From IMG/VR virus record IMGVR_UViG_3300027985_001623, positions 34,504 to 98,503 of that record: a stretch of DNA of 64,000 nucleotides. One strand, 5' to 3'. Source of the stretch: a virus. Made by a program: the position numbers and the translations under genes. Shown piece after piece: positions 9,713 to 18,563 of this stretch (positions are counted from its first letter, which is position 1; the number at the start of each line of letters is the position of its first letter). The notes under the pieces were generated by a model that was not told the DNA's origin, searched no databases, and saw only the letters and a program-made list of their open reading frames with translations.

Positions 9713-10525
9713 TCATTGTACCACTGTCGATGGTAGAGGAATGGAGAGCTCGACGCGTTGCCCAGTTCGGCGCAAATGCGCAGAAACCCCGACGATCATA
9801 ACATGATCCGCCGAGAGGCTCACTCGAACCGCCACATTTTCTAGCTCTGGTTCCCGCGAAACCCCGTCAGATAGCTTTTTCTGAAAACCGATCAGGTCAG
9901 TCGTTGTCGGTGTGTTTTTTGCGGTAATCCCCTGCCCGTAACGGACATCTGCAAGGTGAAAGAACTCTGCCTGCGCTGTCACAATTCGCCGCACAATAAG
10001 TTTTCGCATGAGCTGCGCGCCAGATTCCTTGCGGTAATCCCCGTCGGTACCAATAACGAGTCCTCCGTTGAGCTGATCACCTTCTACCTGAGGATTGAAC
10101 AAATCAAGAAGTGGTCGCCGAGCCACGATTGGCGTCTGCACCGACGGCATTCCCAGAAAGTTGCCGTATTTTGGTTCGACAAACGGCTCCCCTAAGTACC
10201 CGACAAGGTTTGCCGCAATCACCTGGTAGCCCGTGAAACTCGACGTAAACGGCTGCGTCATGACGAACTCTACGGCCAAAACCGTGGAAGGCACTGCGCG
10301 GCTCGCCAGGAGTGCAACAACCTCCGCCGTGTCCAAATTGGTGAGTACAAAATTTGACAAATTTGAAGCGTCAGTCGGTCCAATCGGTGAATTGAAGGTT
10401 GGGCGCGCGGAAAAAACAACAATGAACGACTGTGATGATGACGCGTAAGCGCGCTCAACCCAGAATCCGGACCCTGAAGTCGAGCCCCCGCCCCAGCCCG
10501 TTCCGAACGAAGTTCCCCAAGCCAT
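9713..10525 (-). CDS. Baseplate wedge protein with gp25-like C-terminus
   Basis: 270 residues. The first 25 residues are Gly/Ser/Trp-rich. The C-terminal 100 residues (YGQGITAKNTPTTTDLIGF, then ...EPELENVAVRVSLS and a final strand pair) fit the gp25/GPW-like wedge domain, which is normally about 110-140 residues, so an extra N-terminal domain of about 150 residues is fused here. It lies between the spike-like and J-like genes, the normal place for gp25. The assignment is by motif shape and order. Confidence 0.65.
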   Translation of the reverse strand: MAWGTSFGTGWGGGSTSGSGFWVERAYASSSQSFIVVFSARPTFNSPIGPTDASNLSNFVLTNLDTAEVVALLASRAVPSTVLAVEFVMTQPFTSSFTGYQVIAANLVGYLGEPFVEPKYGNFLGMPSVQTPIVARRPLLDLFNPQVEGDQLNGGLVIGTDGDYRKESGAQLMRKLIVRRIVTAQAEFFHLADVRYGQGITAKNTPTTTDLIGFQKKLSDGVSREPELENVAVRVSLSADHVMIVGVSAHLRRTGQRVELSIPLPSTVVQ

Positions 10526-10526
10526 A

Positions 10527-11375
10527 CTAGCTACAAAATCCTTTCAGGCTTCCCAACGATATTCGGCCCCACTGTGCCGCGGCAGCCGAGGCCGCACTAG
10601 CCAGCGCTGTAGCAGCCGCGGCCGAAGGGGCAACCGCCGGGAACGTGCCGGCCAGCGCCCCCCAAGACGTGGCGTCGGCAGTCGCACTTGCTGCAAGACT
10701 CGATAACATGGCCGCCGCTCCGGAGCCCGCAACTGTCGGATCGTTCACGCGAGCAATCCCCAAAGTCGCCGACTCGCCAATCTTCATCAATGGGGCGTCC
10801 AACGTAACGTTCGCTGAGCTGGCGATATTGACCTTCGCTGAACCCGTGATTTCCACGGTCGTATCAGCGGAAATCACGACCCGCGAACCGCCTGTCGCGA
10901 CGACCTCAAAAGTGGAGCCTCCAGAAAGCTCAATCTTGACCGCACCGCTTTGGCGCGCAATGACACGCACCGTATTACCGTCTTCAAGGCGAAACGTGGG
11001 CATTGACGTGGGCTCATCCGTGGTCGGACTATCGTTCTCAGCGAGCTCTATCGGCGGCTTCGCCCCAGCGTGCCAGAGCCGTGAAATTATGATCGGGCCC
11101 TCCCCTGGGTCACCTTGTGGCGTGACCACGGCAATGAGATCCCCCGTTTTGAGCGGAACGTACCCGCCGAATCCATCACCAACGTACCCAGAACCAATTA
11201 GCGCCGTGTCCGTCTCACCATCCGGCAGATAGGTGATGTCCGCAAAAAGGCCCTTTTCTGGGTCGAATCCGAGTTCGGTGACCTTGGCGCGAGAAACCCA
11301 AGTCCGGGGGTCTATCCCCGGGCGAGACACCAGTGCCGAAAGTCGCCCCGCATCAACTGAAGAAGGTTGACGCAT
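10527..11375 (-). CDS. Baseplate spike protein (Mu gp45 / gpV-like)
   Basis: 282 residues. An N-terminal OB-like domain (about 25-110: WVSRAKVTELGFDPEKGLFA, then a GDLIAVVTPQGDP...GPIIISRLWH segment) is followed by short repeats typical of the trimeric beta-helical spike (RLEDGNTVRVIARQSGAVKIEL, here RLEDGNT and GAVKIELSGG, then STFEVVATGGSRVVIS, TTVEITGSAKVNIASSANV). An Ala-rich C-terminal helix region (225-275) is unusual. This protein would puncture the cell envelope. It lies next to the hub gene. Confidence 0.85.
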   Translation of the reverse strand: MRQPSSVDAGRLSALVSRPGIDPRTWVSRAKVTELGFDPEKGLFADITYLPDGETDTALIGSGYVGDGFGGYVPLKTGDLIAVVTPQGDPGEGPIIISRLWHAGAKPPIELAENDSPTTDEPTSMPTFRLEDGNTVRVIARQSGAVKIELSGGSTFEVVATGGSRVVISADTTVEITGSAKVNIASSANVTLDAPLMKIGESATLGIARVNDPTVAGSGAAAMLSSLAASATADATSWGALAGTFPAVAPSAAAATALASAASAAAAQWGRISLGSLKGFCS

Positions 11376-11376
11376 A

Positions 11377-13299
11377 TTATCGACTCCTCAGTGGTGAACG
11401 TGGTGGTGGTGTAGCGGTCACAACGTGGTCACCCTCGACGACTGTGTGGCTGGCTTTGATAACATGATCGCCTTCGACCATAATCGACGTTGGTCTTACC
11501 TGCCCGCGGTCTCGGCGTTTTTTGGATTTTCCAGCCAGTCCCGCCGTAATATTGTGGTCTTCAGTAAATACTATATTATCGTCAGCTGCGAACTCGGTAA
11601 CATCGCTCCAACGCGCTACCACGTAATTGACAAAATCAAGACCGATCTTCATTCCAGCATTATCGGTCCACGTGTACTTTACGTTGGTCACCAAAAAGTA
11701 GTTTTGTAGCTCGTTGATCTGCGAACGAGACGTCGCGACAAGAACCCTGGCAAGCGTGTTGTTACCCAAAGTCTGCGTCAGGACGTCAACCTGTTCCTCA
11801 AACGACGTTCGGTGGTGGTCAGTGAGAGTAGAAACGAGCGGCGCGCCAGACCGAACCGCGCGTGTGTCGACGAGCAACTCAACGCCATCTCCGGGAGCTA
11901 GCGTCAGCAAATCCGGATCAGTCATGTCTCCGCCGAAACTGGCCAGATTCGAGGTTTCGATCGTACCCCCCATTTCCGCGCGACCGACTTGATTGAAGAT
12001 CGATTTAGCGATTTCCACCAGACGCTCAGGGTTCGTAATCCCAGGCACGCGGACATTAACGATCTCCTCCATTGGTGGGGCTTTGCCAGGCGCGTACTTG
12101 GTCGACTTTGGCGGATCCACGCGTGGGGGCCACAAACCGTAAACCATCGTCCCCCCGACCTCCCCAGAATCTGGGTCATGGCAGAATGTTCGGATCACCT
12201 TCGGCTTTGCCCAACCCCCGAACTTTCGATGATACGCCATCGAAAGAACATCACGACCGTAAACGAGCCGTCGAAATCGAAGAGCTGGGCTAATCAGCGT
12301 ATTCGATACGGAATCAATTAAACGCTCTCGACCATCTGCAAAAGGCGTCGGGTTAGTAATCGGATCCACGGGGCCACGAAGCTTATCGTAAACCGTAGAG
12401 CCGGACCGAATAATCAAGTGCCCTACGCCATTAAAATAAGGAACGCCCCCAACGAGATAGCAGAACCGGACAATTAGGTCCCAAAAGCTCATGCTGCTCC
12501 CTAGCACGTTAGATGGCGGAGAAGGTCGCCCGCCTCTACGTTTTCCCTTTGCGCCTCTGCGATGTCGAGGAACGTCTTGTAAGCCTGCGGGGGCCGGAAT
12601 AACGCCACCTGGCCAATCGTTACGATTTGAGTAGACCGTGAACGCCTCGAAGAAAGGGTTAAACGCCAATATGTCCGCGACAACTTGATCGATGGGCTTC
12701 GACAAATCTAAGCTGTCCAGGAGCGTGCGATCCGCCCCAGGCAAAACGTTGATCGGTGTGTCCAGAAGTACGCCACGCATATCACGGCCCGTGAGCTCGA
12801 CAGTGGACCCTGAATCGCCGTGAAGAACCTCCCAGTCATCCACCACCCCGAGCATTCGCATAGTGTTGGTGTTTGGGCTCCCTGAATCAGTCAGCGTCCT
12901 TAGGATTGACAGCCGCGCACCATTCACCTCAACGCCGCGCATCCCTCGTGCGAAATCTCCAGGGGCAACAACTCCCGTGTGCAATTCAACAGACGCTGCG
13001 GCTACCGTACGCGGGTCAATTGGCAACTCCCGAAAGTCAAACGTGGCCTTCCACTTCCCAGCTTGGCGGTATCCAGGAAATTCAATCTGTGCCGATTTTG
13101 GAACGCGCTGGAGAACCGAAGAAAGCTGGGCGTCGCCCGTGCGCAAAATCAAGGGCTGAGAAACCTTGACGGCGCCTGTCTTGGAAGGGTTTTCCAGCCC
13201 GTCCTCCGTGCTTACCGGCTTACCGTCAGTCGTTATCGTCAAGTTCTCGTCAAACTTGATCCGAAAATTAACGACCACTGACGGAATAAACGTGCTCAT
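11377..13299 (-). CDS. Baseplate hub protein (gpD / gp27-like)
   Basis: 640 residues. It carries the hub signature VELTGRDMRGVLLDTPI followed by LSKPIDQVVADIL, as in late control gene D proteins, and a linker FWDLIVRFCYLVGGVPYFNG typical of the second hub domain. The C-terminal 50 residues contain a repeat of the form VEGDHVIKASHTV / VEGDHVVTATPPP. Its stop overlaps nothing, and its start overlaps the LysM gene stop by four bases. It joins the tail tube to the spike. It is longer than P2 gpD (about 390), mainly through internal insertions. Confidence 0.85.
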   Translation of the reverse strand: MSTFIPSVVVNFRIKFDENLTITTDGKPVSTEDGLENPSKTGAVKVSQPLILRTGDAQLSSVLQRVPKSAQIEFPGYRQAGKWKATFDFRELPIDPRTVAAASVELHTGVVAPGDFARGMRGVEVNGARLSILRTLTDSGSPNTNTMRMLGVVDDWEVLHGDSGSTVELTGRDMRGVLLDTPINVLPGADRTLLDSLDLSKPIDQVVADILAFNPFFEAFTVYSNRNDWPGGVIPAPAGLQDVPRHRRGAKGKRRGGRPSPPSNVLGSSMSFWDLIVRFCYLVGGVPYFNGVGHLIIRSGSTVYDKLRGPVDPITNPTPFADGRERLIDSVSNTLISPALRFRRLVYGRDVLSMAYHRKFGGWAKPKVIRTFCHDPDSGEVGGTMVYGLWPPRVDPPKSTKYAPGKAPPMEEIVNVRVPGITNPERLVEIAKSIFNQVGRAEMGGTIETSNLASFGGDMTDPDLLTLAPGDGVELLVDTRAVRSGAPLVSTLTDHHRTSFEEQVDVLTQTLGNNTLARVLVATSRSQINELQNYFLVTNVKYTWTDNAGMKIGLDFVNYVVARWSDVTEFAADDNIVFTEDHNITAGLAGKSKKRRDRGQVRPTSIMVEGDHVIKASHTVVEGDHVVTATPPPRSPLRSR

Positions 13300-14408
13300 T
13301 CAAAGCCAACCTTTCCAATACCTTGCCCAGGATTAGGCTTCGGAATAAGGACAATCTGCCCCGCAGTAAGCTCCGCGGAAGACAGATTGTTGAAAAGCAT
13401 AATTCGTTGCCACTCGTAAGGCGTATTGTAGTACTTTTTCGAAACGTCGCGTAAATCTTCGCCGGCGCGCGCGGCATAGGTAGCAAGAATATCACCGTCC
13501 ACTTGAGTCGAAAGCTGCTGCGCGTTCTCGTTAGCTTGACTCTTCATGAACTTGGCCCACGCTTTCATTTCCTGCCGATACCGCTCGGCTTCAAGCTTTT
13601 CTTCAGGCGACTGCGACCCAACCGGGTTGGTCCCGTTCATAGTGCTTGAGACCGTGCTGTCTAAATACGCAGCCATCAAGTCGGCTTCCGCGCTAATGCT
13701 CCCGAGTATAGAGATCAACCCTTTAACCGCGCGAACGGGAGCAAGAATGCTACGCACTGCCGACGCAATCTGATCCTCTAAATTGTAAATTAAATTTTGA
13801 ATGCCGTTCACAAAACCAACGAGCTGGTTCGTGAACGACGTCAATAGGCCAAAGTTTATTGGTAGTCGAATACTATCGAGCAAATCAAAAGCGGAAAACA
13901 TCGATCCACCGACATCGCCCATCGACGTAAACGTATTAAACGTTGCAGCACCAATAGGCTCATCGCGGGCCACCCATGTGAAATCCATGGACCAGCCAAC
14001 GTCATTATAGTTATCCCAACTCTTCTCAAAATCTTCGAGAAACCCGATACGCACCGTTGTCAGCCAAGATACCCGGAGCAAGGATCCAACCCGGCAAATG
14101 TCATCGAAAATTTCGACAGCCTCAGAAGCTAAAAGAATCGGCCTATTATCAACCTGAAACGGGGGCGTATCCCCACTAAACGCCGTATTCAAGTACTTGG
14201 TCTTCCACATGCCCCGCAGCACGGTCGGGACTTCTTTTGAACCAAGCAACGTAGCAGTCCCTTGGGGAGAGCCCGGCAGCCAGGTGACCTCCATCCGCTG
14301 CTTGGTGCGCAACGTAAATGGTCGGTACGGCAAGGCGCGCCCGACAAGCGTTATTTCCCGTTTGTTGCCGGTCAATTCTTTGATGATGAACGGGCCTGCG
14401 GTTGGCAT
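13296..14408 (-). CDS. LysM-domain baseplate/tail protein
   Basis: 370 residues. The C-terminal 55 residues form a LysM-type domain (DILATYAARAGEDLRDVSKK ... QRIMLFNN ... LTAGQIVLIPKP), as found in the protein between tape measure and hub in many myophages (Mu-, XkdP- and gp53-like). The N-terminal part (GRALPYRPFTLRTKQRMEVT) is the domain usually seen in those proteins. It overlaps the hub gene by ATGA. It probably helps initiate tube assembly at the baseplate. Confidence 0.8.
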   Translation of the reverse strand: MPTAGPFIIKELTGNKREITLVGRALPYRPFTLRTKQRMEVTWLPGSPQGTATLLGSKEVPTVLRGMWKTKYLNTAFSGDTPPFQVDNRPILLASEAVEIFDDICRVGSLLRVSWLTTVRIGFLEDFEKSWDNYNDVGWSMDFTWVARDEPIGAATFNTFTSMGDVGGSMFSAFDLLDSIRLPINFGLLTSFTNQLVGFVNGIQNLIYNLEDQIASAVRSILAPVRAVKGLISILGSISAEADLMAAYLDSTVSSTMNGTNPVGSQSPEEKLEAERYRQEMKAWAKFMKSQANENAQQLSTQVDGDILATYAARAGEDLRDVSKKYYNTPYEWQRIMLFNNLSSAELTAGQIVLIPKPNPGQGIGKVGFE

Positions 14409-14411
14409 AGC

Positions 14412-16550
14412 TTAGCGCACTCCAAAAATAGGGCTAAACCCAGATTCAAGTCGCTGCTCGCCGAGCTTGCCTAGGTCATTAGCAAACGCGACAGCGATTT
14501 GATCAGGGTTCATCCCCTCCTCGAATTTCTGTGTGATATCAAATCGGCTATACCGAAAATCCATCACCGCCCGGCCGCCCCCGCCGCGAGCTTTGGGAAC
14601 GGTCAAACTTCCTGCGTCCGTGGCAGGAACGTTTATGGCGGGTGCGTCAATCCGAGCCATCAATTTTTCGAGCCACGAAGGCCCGTCTGACGAACTCGTT
14701 TGGAGTCCAGAAAAGGCGGACTGCATCGAAATGCCCCCGCTCTTCTCAGTCTTGTCGGCAACGACCTTGAGAATGCTTCCGAGCCAAGCAATAAAATCAG
14801 AAATGACGTTAATAAGCGCCGTGAAAATATTGCTCGCCACATTAAAGACAGGCAAGAGCATTTTCAAAAAGACTTCGTAGAGCTTATATGCTGTTACGGC
14901 CAAGATTCGAATAACCGGATTCAAAAACTCGCCGATAGCTCGAAACAAGTTGCCCGCAGCTTTCCAAATCTGGTTCAGCGCCGGCCGCAACATAACGAGG
15001 AACACGCGAGAAACTTCGATAACGTGCCCGATGAAAATACCCACTGGCTCAGCAACGGCAAAAATCATCGACATGAACCCGCCCAGTGCATTGCCGAGCA
15101 CATCCCCGATGAGCGTAGCGACAGTAAATACAGCATTGCCAATCTGAGCCAGCGGTTCAAGCATCGCCCCGCCGTAAGCCGCCATCTGACTCAAGATGTC
15201 TGAAAAAAGCTGACCATTCGAGACGAGTTCGCCAATGACTACAGCAACGAGTGCGACCGGACCCGTCGCAGCACCAAGTGCTGCTAGCCCTCCCGCAGCG
15301 ACGCCTCCGGCTCCGCTTTTATCTGCCATGCTCGCGATACCACTGACAGCCTGGCTTGCTACAGACCCGACAGTGCCAAGAATCTTTTGAACTCCTGGCA
15401 TAGCAGCAACCTCTTGAAGTTTAGTGCCAAAGACACCAATAATGTTGATACCCGAACTAACTCCGGAAACAAGCGCTTCCGAAATCATTCGACCAACATT
15501 CACAACGCGCGTACCAATCGATTGCAAATGGCCATCCGAATCAAGGAGGCTATCATTAATCGCCCCTAAACTCGTTTTCATCGCGTCAAAAACAGGCGCA
15601 GTCCCGAGCCGCGTCAAGTACTCGATATTGGAGATCAACGCACCTTTCATTGCGTCGTAGCTGGTCTCCGCCCGATCCAGCATCGGTTGGAGCCGATCCA
15701 TTGCCTTGGCCAGCAAATCAGCGCGCTCGGGTGCGGTCATCTCGTTGAACGACCGCGCCGTGATGCCTGCCTGCCCCTCAAGCTTCCGTATGATCGGCAA
15801 AATAGCTTGAAACGACCGCACATTACCGCCGGCTCGGCCCTGATCGGCCTGAAGCATCAAGTTCAAATCGCGACCGGCCTGCGGAGCGTCAACACCGAGA
15901 GTTTTTGTGATCGCGGTGTAGCGGTTGGAAAACGCCGTCATCTTATCGAGCGTTCCACCAACCGCCCCTTGCAGCGCACCAAGCCCTGCACGAAAGACCT
16001 GAATGTACTCGTCCGCACTACCTGGCAACTTCGCCGCCGCAATGCGAATCTTCTCGATGACCGCCTCAGCATGGACCATCGACTTGTCAAACTCGTTAAC
16101 GATGCCCAAGCCAACTAAAAACCCGGCGATCTGAATGTGCGTCTTCTCGAATGAGTTTCCAAGTTCGGAAACCTTCAATGCCGCAAAACCAAGACCAAGT
16201 CCTGCAAGGGCAACACCGACCATGCTCAACGGGGACAAAAGTGTGGACAGTCCCGCCCCGATCGCTGAAATAGCCTCGCCACCCATCGAGGCCAAGCGCA
16301 TGAAGGAGGCCCCCACACCATGATTCGCGGCGACGAGGTTCTTCGCAGCCCCAATCGGCTGTCGATACGTTCGCTCAACGACGGACATCGTCACCCGCTG
16401 AGAAGCAGCAAAACGAGCCGACGCTGCGGAAGCAGCCGAAGCGGCCCCACCAGCCGCGTTCATCGTTCTCGTCAAGTGCGCCGCGGCAGCCGACGCTTTG
16501 TCGACAACCGTGAACGTAGTTCGTACTTCGCGCTCGACGTTGGATGCCAT
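14412..16550 (-). CDS. Tail tape measure protein
   Basis: 712 residues. N-terminal helical region with Ala repeats (AGGAASAASAASARFAASQ), then a hydrophobic patch at about 105-128 (LLSPLSMVGVALAGLGLGF), a second hydrophobic patch at about 418-450 and a third at about 500-545. The composition and position right after the frameshifted chaperones fit a tape measure. By the general rule of about 0.15 nm per residue the tail would be about 105 nm, which is an inference. It also would form part of the DNA channel during ejection. Confidence 0.85.
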   Translation of the reverse strand: MASNVEREVRTTFTVVDKASAAAAHLTRTMNAAGGAASAASAASARFAASQRVTMSVVERTYRQPIGAAKNLVAANHGVGASFMRLASMGGEAISAIGAGLSTLLSPLSMVGVALAGLGLGFAALKVSELGNSFEKTHIQIAGFLVGLGIVNEFDKSMVHAEAVIEKIRIAAAKLPGSADEYIQVFRAGLGALQGAVGGTLDKMTAFSNRYTAITKTLGVDAPQAGRDLNLMLQADQGRAGGNVRSFQAILPIIRKLEGQAGITARSFNEMTAPERADLLAKAMDRLQPMLDRAETSYDAMKGALISNIEYLTRLGTAPVFDAMKTSLGAINDSLLDSDGHLQSIGTRVVNVGRMISEALVSGVSSGINIIGVFGTKLQEVAAMPGVQKILGTVGSVASQAVSGIASMADKSGAGGVAAGGLAALGAATGPVALVAVVIGELVSNGQLFSDILSQMAAYGGAMLEPLAQIGNAVFTVATLIGDVLGNALGGFMSMIFAVAEPVGIFIGHVIEVSRVFLVMLRPALNQIWKAAGNLFRAIGEFLNPVIRILAVTAYKLYEVFLKMLLPVFNVASNIFTALINVISDFIAWLGSILKVVADKTEKSGGISMQSAFSGLQTSSSDGPSWLEKLMARIDAPAINVPATDAGSLTVPKARGGGGRAVMDFRYSRFDITQKFEEGMNPDQIAVAFANDLGKLGEQRLESGFSPIFGVR

Positions 16551-16555
16551 GGGAG

Positions 16556-16801
16556 CTAGTCGATGTCCTGTGGGCTAAACTGACGTTTTTCGTCAGCCAT
16601 GATCTGTGCGATTTCCTCGGATAAAATCGCGAGTTCCGACATAGTCCGCTCAAGCAGAGACGGAATTTGCTGGTGCGCGTATCTGCCTAGGAAGGCGAAC
16701 ACCTGAAAGAGGCGTCGCTGGTGAGAAAACTCAGACCGCACCAAAGCCTGAGCAAGCTGGGCCAAGCTAATCGCTACCCGACCTCCGTTCGCTGACTGGA
16801 C
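16556..16801 (-). CDS. Tail assembly chaperone, C-terminal part made by -1 frameshift (gpGT-like)
   Basis: This frame has no ATG start. Its only in-frame candidate is a TTG at 16765 without a good ribosome site. It stays open leftwards into the preceding chaperone gene, where the heptamer T_TTT_TTG (16807-16801 on the minus strand) lies in the correct phase for a -1 slip. Slippage after Leu119 of the first protein adds 12 residues of linker (VQSANGGRVAIS) and the 69-residue tail, giving a 200-residue fusion. The arrangement copies lambda G/GT and most tailed phages. The fusion chaperones the tape measure. Confidence 0.85.
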   Translation of the reverse strand, partial: VQSANGGRVAISLAQLAQALVRSEFSHQRRLFQVFAFLGRYAHQQIPSLLERTMSELAILSEEIAQIMADEKRQFSPQDID

Positions 16802-17157
16802 AAAAAAGACTTCGTGTCTCCGTCCTCAACGTTGTGAATTGCCCCGTACGCGGTAATCACCAACTGCCGCACCTTCGCCATACCCGGAGCCATGGAGGCC
16901 CAGAATTTATCGGTAGTGTTGTCCGCAGTTGTCATCCGCTCGTCGTTGATGTAGCGAAGACACGCCTTGGCCAGCTCGTAGCCAAGAGCGATCGGATCCC
17001 TCCCCGCTCGGGAAGTAGCCATGAGCTCCTCCTTTGAAAGAAGTTCGATGATCCCGATTTTTCGCACCCCACTCAGTTGAGCGAGAGCTTCGGGGACCTC
17101 GAACCAGTAGATGGGTCGCGTAATTTCGGGAGTTGTGAAGTTGATGTCCGGAGTCAT
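16774..17157 (-). CDS. Tail assembly chaperone (gpG-like)
   Basis: 127 residues, acidic and helical. It starts at an ATG (17155-17157) after AAGGTGATCAC and lies between tail tube and tape measure. The gene stops nine bases before the TTG of the next frame, and contains the slippery heptamer T_TTT_TTG near its end (codons 117-119: Ser-Phe-Leu). Family role: assists tube polymerisation around the tape measure and is not in the mature virion. Function is inferred from order and the frameshift. Confidence 0.8.
   Translation of the reverse strand: MTPDINFTTPEITRPIYWFEVPEALAQLSGVRKIGIIELLSKEELMATSRAGRDPIALGYELAKACLRYINDERMTTADNTTDKFWASMAPGMAKVRQLVITAYGAIHNVEDGDTKSFLSSQRTEVG
16801..16807 (-). promoter_or_regulatory. 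-1 ribosomal frameshift slippery site T_TTT_TTG
   Basis: Minus-strand bases read TCT TTT TTG in the frame of the first chaperone, so both the P-site and A-site codons can re-pair after slipping one base back (TTT-TTT). The -1 frame is open from here through the second chaperone. No obvious downstream pseudoknot was checked. Confidence 0.85.
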
Positions 17158-17166
17158 GTGATCACC

Positions 17167-17601
17167 TTAAAGCGGAAGCACCTGAGCGTTGCTTGACGCC
17201 AAAGAGATCTTGAACGATCCAAAGTCAGAACGCGAGTTAAAGTTGAACGGTAGCGGGCCGAACTCCGCGTTGAGAATGACAATTCGCGCGCGCGCTCCCG
17301 AAGGAAACGACATCGTGCATTTGATGTTGATCTGCGTCCCCGGCTCGCGACGTCGCGCCTTATTGACGATGTCGAGCACCAACTTCAGAACGGCCGGACT
17401 GTCGAAATGGAACTCGGCCTCACCCTCGATGCCATCAAAAATGGCGTCATACTCCTGCGAAGTCTGACCAAGGTAGCCTTCTTCAAGAATTTTGTTCTTG
17501 AAGGTAAAGCTAAACGACTTCACGTGGTTTAGCGCGTCCTGAGGCTGCCCGTTAACGACACTTAGAATTTCGACCTCTTGTCCCTTAATACGCTGTCCCA
17601 T
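17167..17601 (-). CDS. Tail tube protein
   Basis: 144 residues, a normal length for a tube subunit. It begins MGQRIKGQEVEILSVVNGQP, has a central EYDAIFDGIEGEAEFHFDSP segment and ends with strands RIVILNAEFGPLPF and FKISLASSNAQVLPL, a layout seen in XkdM/gp19-type tube proteins. It precedes the chaperones and follows a strong terminator, so it starts a separate transcription unit of its own. Its leader is about 100 bases long. Confidence 0.8.
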   Translation of the reverse strand: MGQRIKGQEVEILSVVNGQPQDALNHVKSFSFTFKNKILEEGYLGQTSQEYDAIFDGIEGEAEFHFDSPAVLKLVLDIVNKARRREPGTQINIKCTMSFPSGARARIVILNAEFGPLPFNFNSRSDFGSFKISLASSNAQVLPL

Positions 17602-17702
17602 GGTGATTCTCGACTTCCTGGTGGTCGCGCTCCGGGGGCGATGTCAGCTTTCAAGCGTTTCTGGCAAAGGCAATGGCAGCGCGTACCAGAAAGCGAAGGT
17701 GT
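17602..17702. other. Leader upstream of the tail tube gene
   Basis: About 100 bases between the terminator and the tube start. A promoter for a highly expressed tube transcript should lie here or upstream, but no box pair matching the early consensus was found. The AGGAAGTCGAG stretch just upstream of the start is a reasonable ribosome site. Confidence 0.35.
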
Positions 17703-17746
17703 AAAAAATAGGGCCCCATTCAGGTTTCAGCTGAATGGGGCCCTAT
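17703..17746 (-). terminator. Rho-independent terminator after the small regulator gene
   Basis: Perfect 16-bp stem (17708-17723 with 17731-17746, sequence ATAGGGCCCCATTCAG and its complement), 7-base loop. On the minus strand the stem runs into a T-tract (17703-17708). There is no T-tract for the plus strand. It separates the RHH-like gene at 17835-18062 from the tail tube gene. Confidence 0.92.
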
Positions 17747-17834
17747 CCTCCGGAAGGAGTGCGACACCGTGACACGCCCCCGAGGCGAGTCCATCTAAAG
17801 ACTACCGGCTTGACTCGGGAGCAGCAAGTAAAAC

Positions 17835-18062
17835 CTATGAATCGCCGAGAACTCTTTTGATTTCAGCCCAAAGTGTCATCCGAATAATGTCGGCGATCGC
17901 CAACGGAGTTCGACCGGGAGATCCCGCGTTTAAGTGGGCTTGAAGCTGCCGTAGCTTCGTATTGAGCGATTCATCGACACGCACCATGAGCTGGATATTC
18001 AAACCGCCGGGGGCTTTGCGCGGGGCGCCGCCTTTCGTTCGAGCGTTCTCCGGATTTTGCAT
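17835..18062 (-). CDS. Ribbon-helix-helix-like small regulator
   Basis: 75 residues from the ATG at 18060-18062 (a TTG at 18077 is less likely). A basic N-terminus (ENARTKGGAPRKAPGG) precedes a strand LNIQLMVRVDESL and two helices (NTKLRQLQAHLNA and LAIADIIRMTLWAEIKRVL), the order of an Arc/MetJ-type RHH DNA-binding fold. A TATAGT hexamer lies 15 bases upstream of the start, so the transcript may have a very short leader. It sits alone between sheath and tube genes, flanked by two terminators. It might regulate the structural genes. Confidence 0.65.
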   Translation of the reverse strand: MQNPENARTKGGAPRKAPGGLNIQLMVRVDESLNTKLRQLQAHLNAGSPGRTPLAIADIIRMTLWAEIKRVLGDS

Positions 18063-18077
18063 AGCGCAACAATACAA

Positions 18078-18440
18078 CTATACGAGCCGGGGGTTTGAAG
18101 TTTTTGTCAGAGTGCGCGATCCGCGACGCGAAGCGGACAGAGACCCGACGAAAAGCGCGAAGCGCTTTGAGAAGGGTCTCTGTAACTATCGCCTGAAATG
18201 TACGCTATAAGAGACAAACTTTTGGTTAAAGCTCGATGCAGCCCTGCCGGCCCGCATCTCGCTGAGATATCGTGAAAGTGATCTTTTGTCAACGTAAAAA
18301 ATCAGACCTCGATTTAACCCGGCTGGGTATGCGTCTAGGCTGTTTTTTATGAGCGATCAACGCGCTACACAATGATCGCCCCGTACGCAAGCAAACTGAA
18401 AAACCGCTCCGGGATCTAACCTCATTGTCCGGCTAAAAAT
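18078..18440. other. Long non-coding gap with structured repeat
   Basis: Nearly 400 bases (to the sheath terminator 18535) without a convincing gene. The small frames here are not gene-like. Contains a large hairpin at 18138-18182 (separate entry). Otherwise only A/T-rich patches such as GACGTAAAAAATC. Probably regulatory space or remnants between transcription units. Confidence 0.4.
18138..18182. repeat. Extended two-part hairpin
   Basis: Outer stem CAGAGACCC / GGGTCTCTG (18138-18146 with 18174-18182), symmetric five-base internal loops (GACGA and GAGAA), inner stem AAAGCGC / GCGCTTT (18152-18158 with 18162-18168) and loop GAA. It lacks a T-tail on either strand, so it is not a standard terminator. 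It may be part of a structured RNA or a protein site. Confidence 0.6.
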
Positions 18441-18534
18441 CTATTTCAGCGTACGTCTTAAAATTTCGAGCTTCTTCAAAAATGGAAGCGTTGCGAACGG
18501 CGTTTTAGCTCTGTGTATCTCTTCGAATTCTGGA

Positions 18535-18563
18535 TAAAAAGAACCCCCGATAGGCTCGGGGGT
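18535..18563 (-). terminator. Rho-independent terminator after the tail sheath gene
   Basis: Stem ACCCCCGA / TCGGGGGT (18543-18550 with 18556-18563), five-base loop, and on the minus strand TTCTTTTT follows (18535-18542). It lies about 200 bases past the sheath stop at 18769. Confidence 0.88.
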
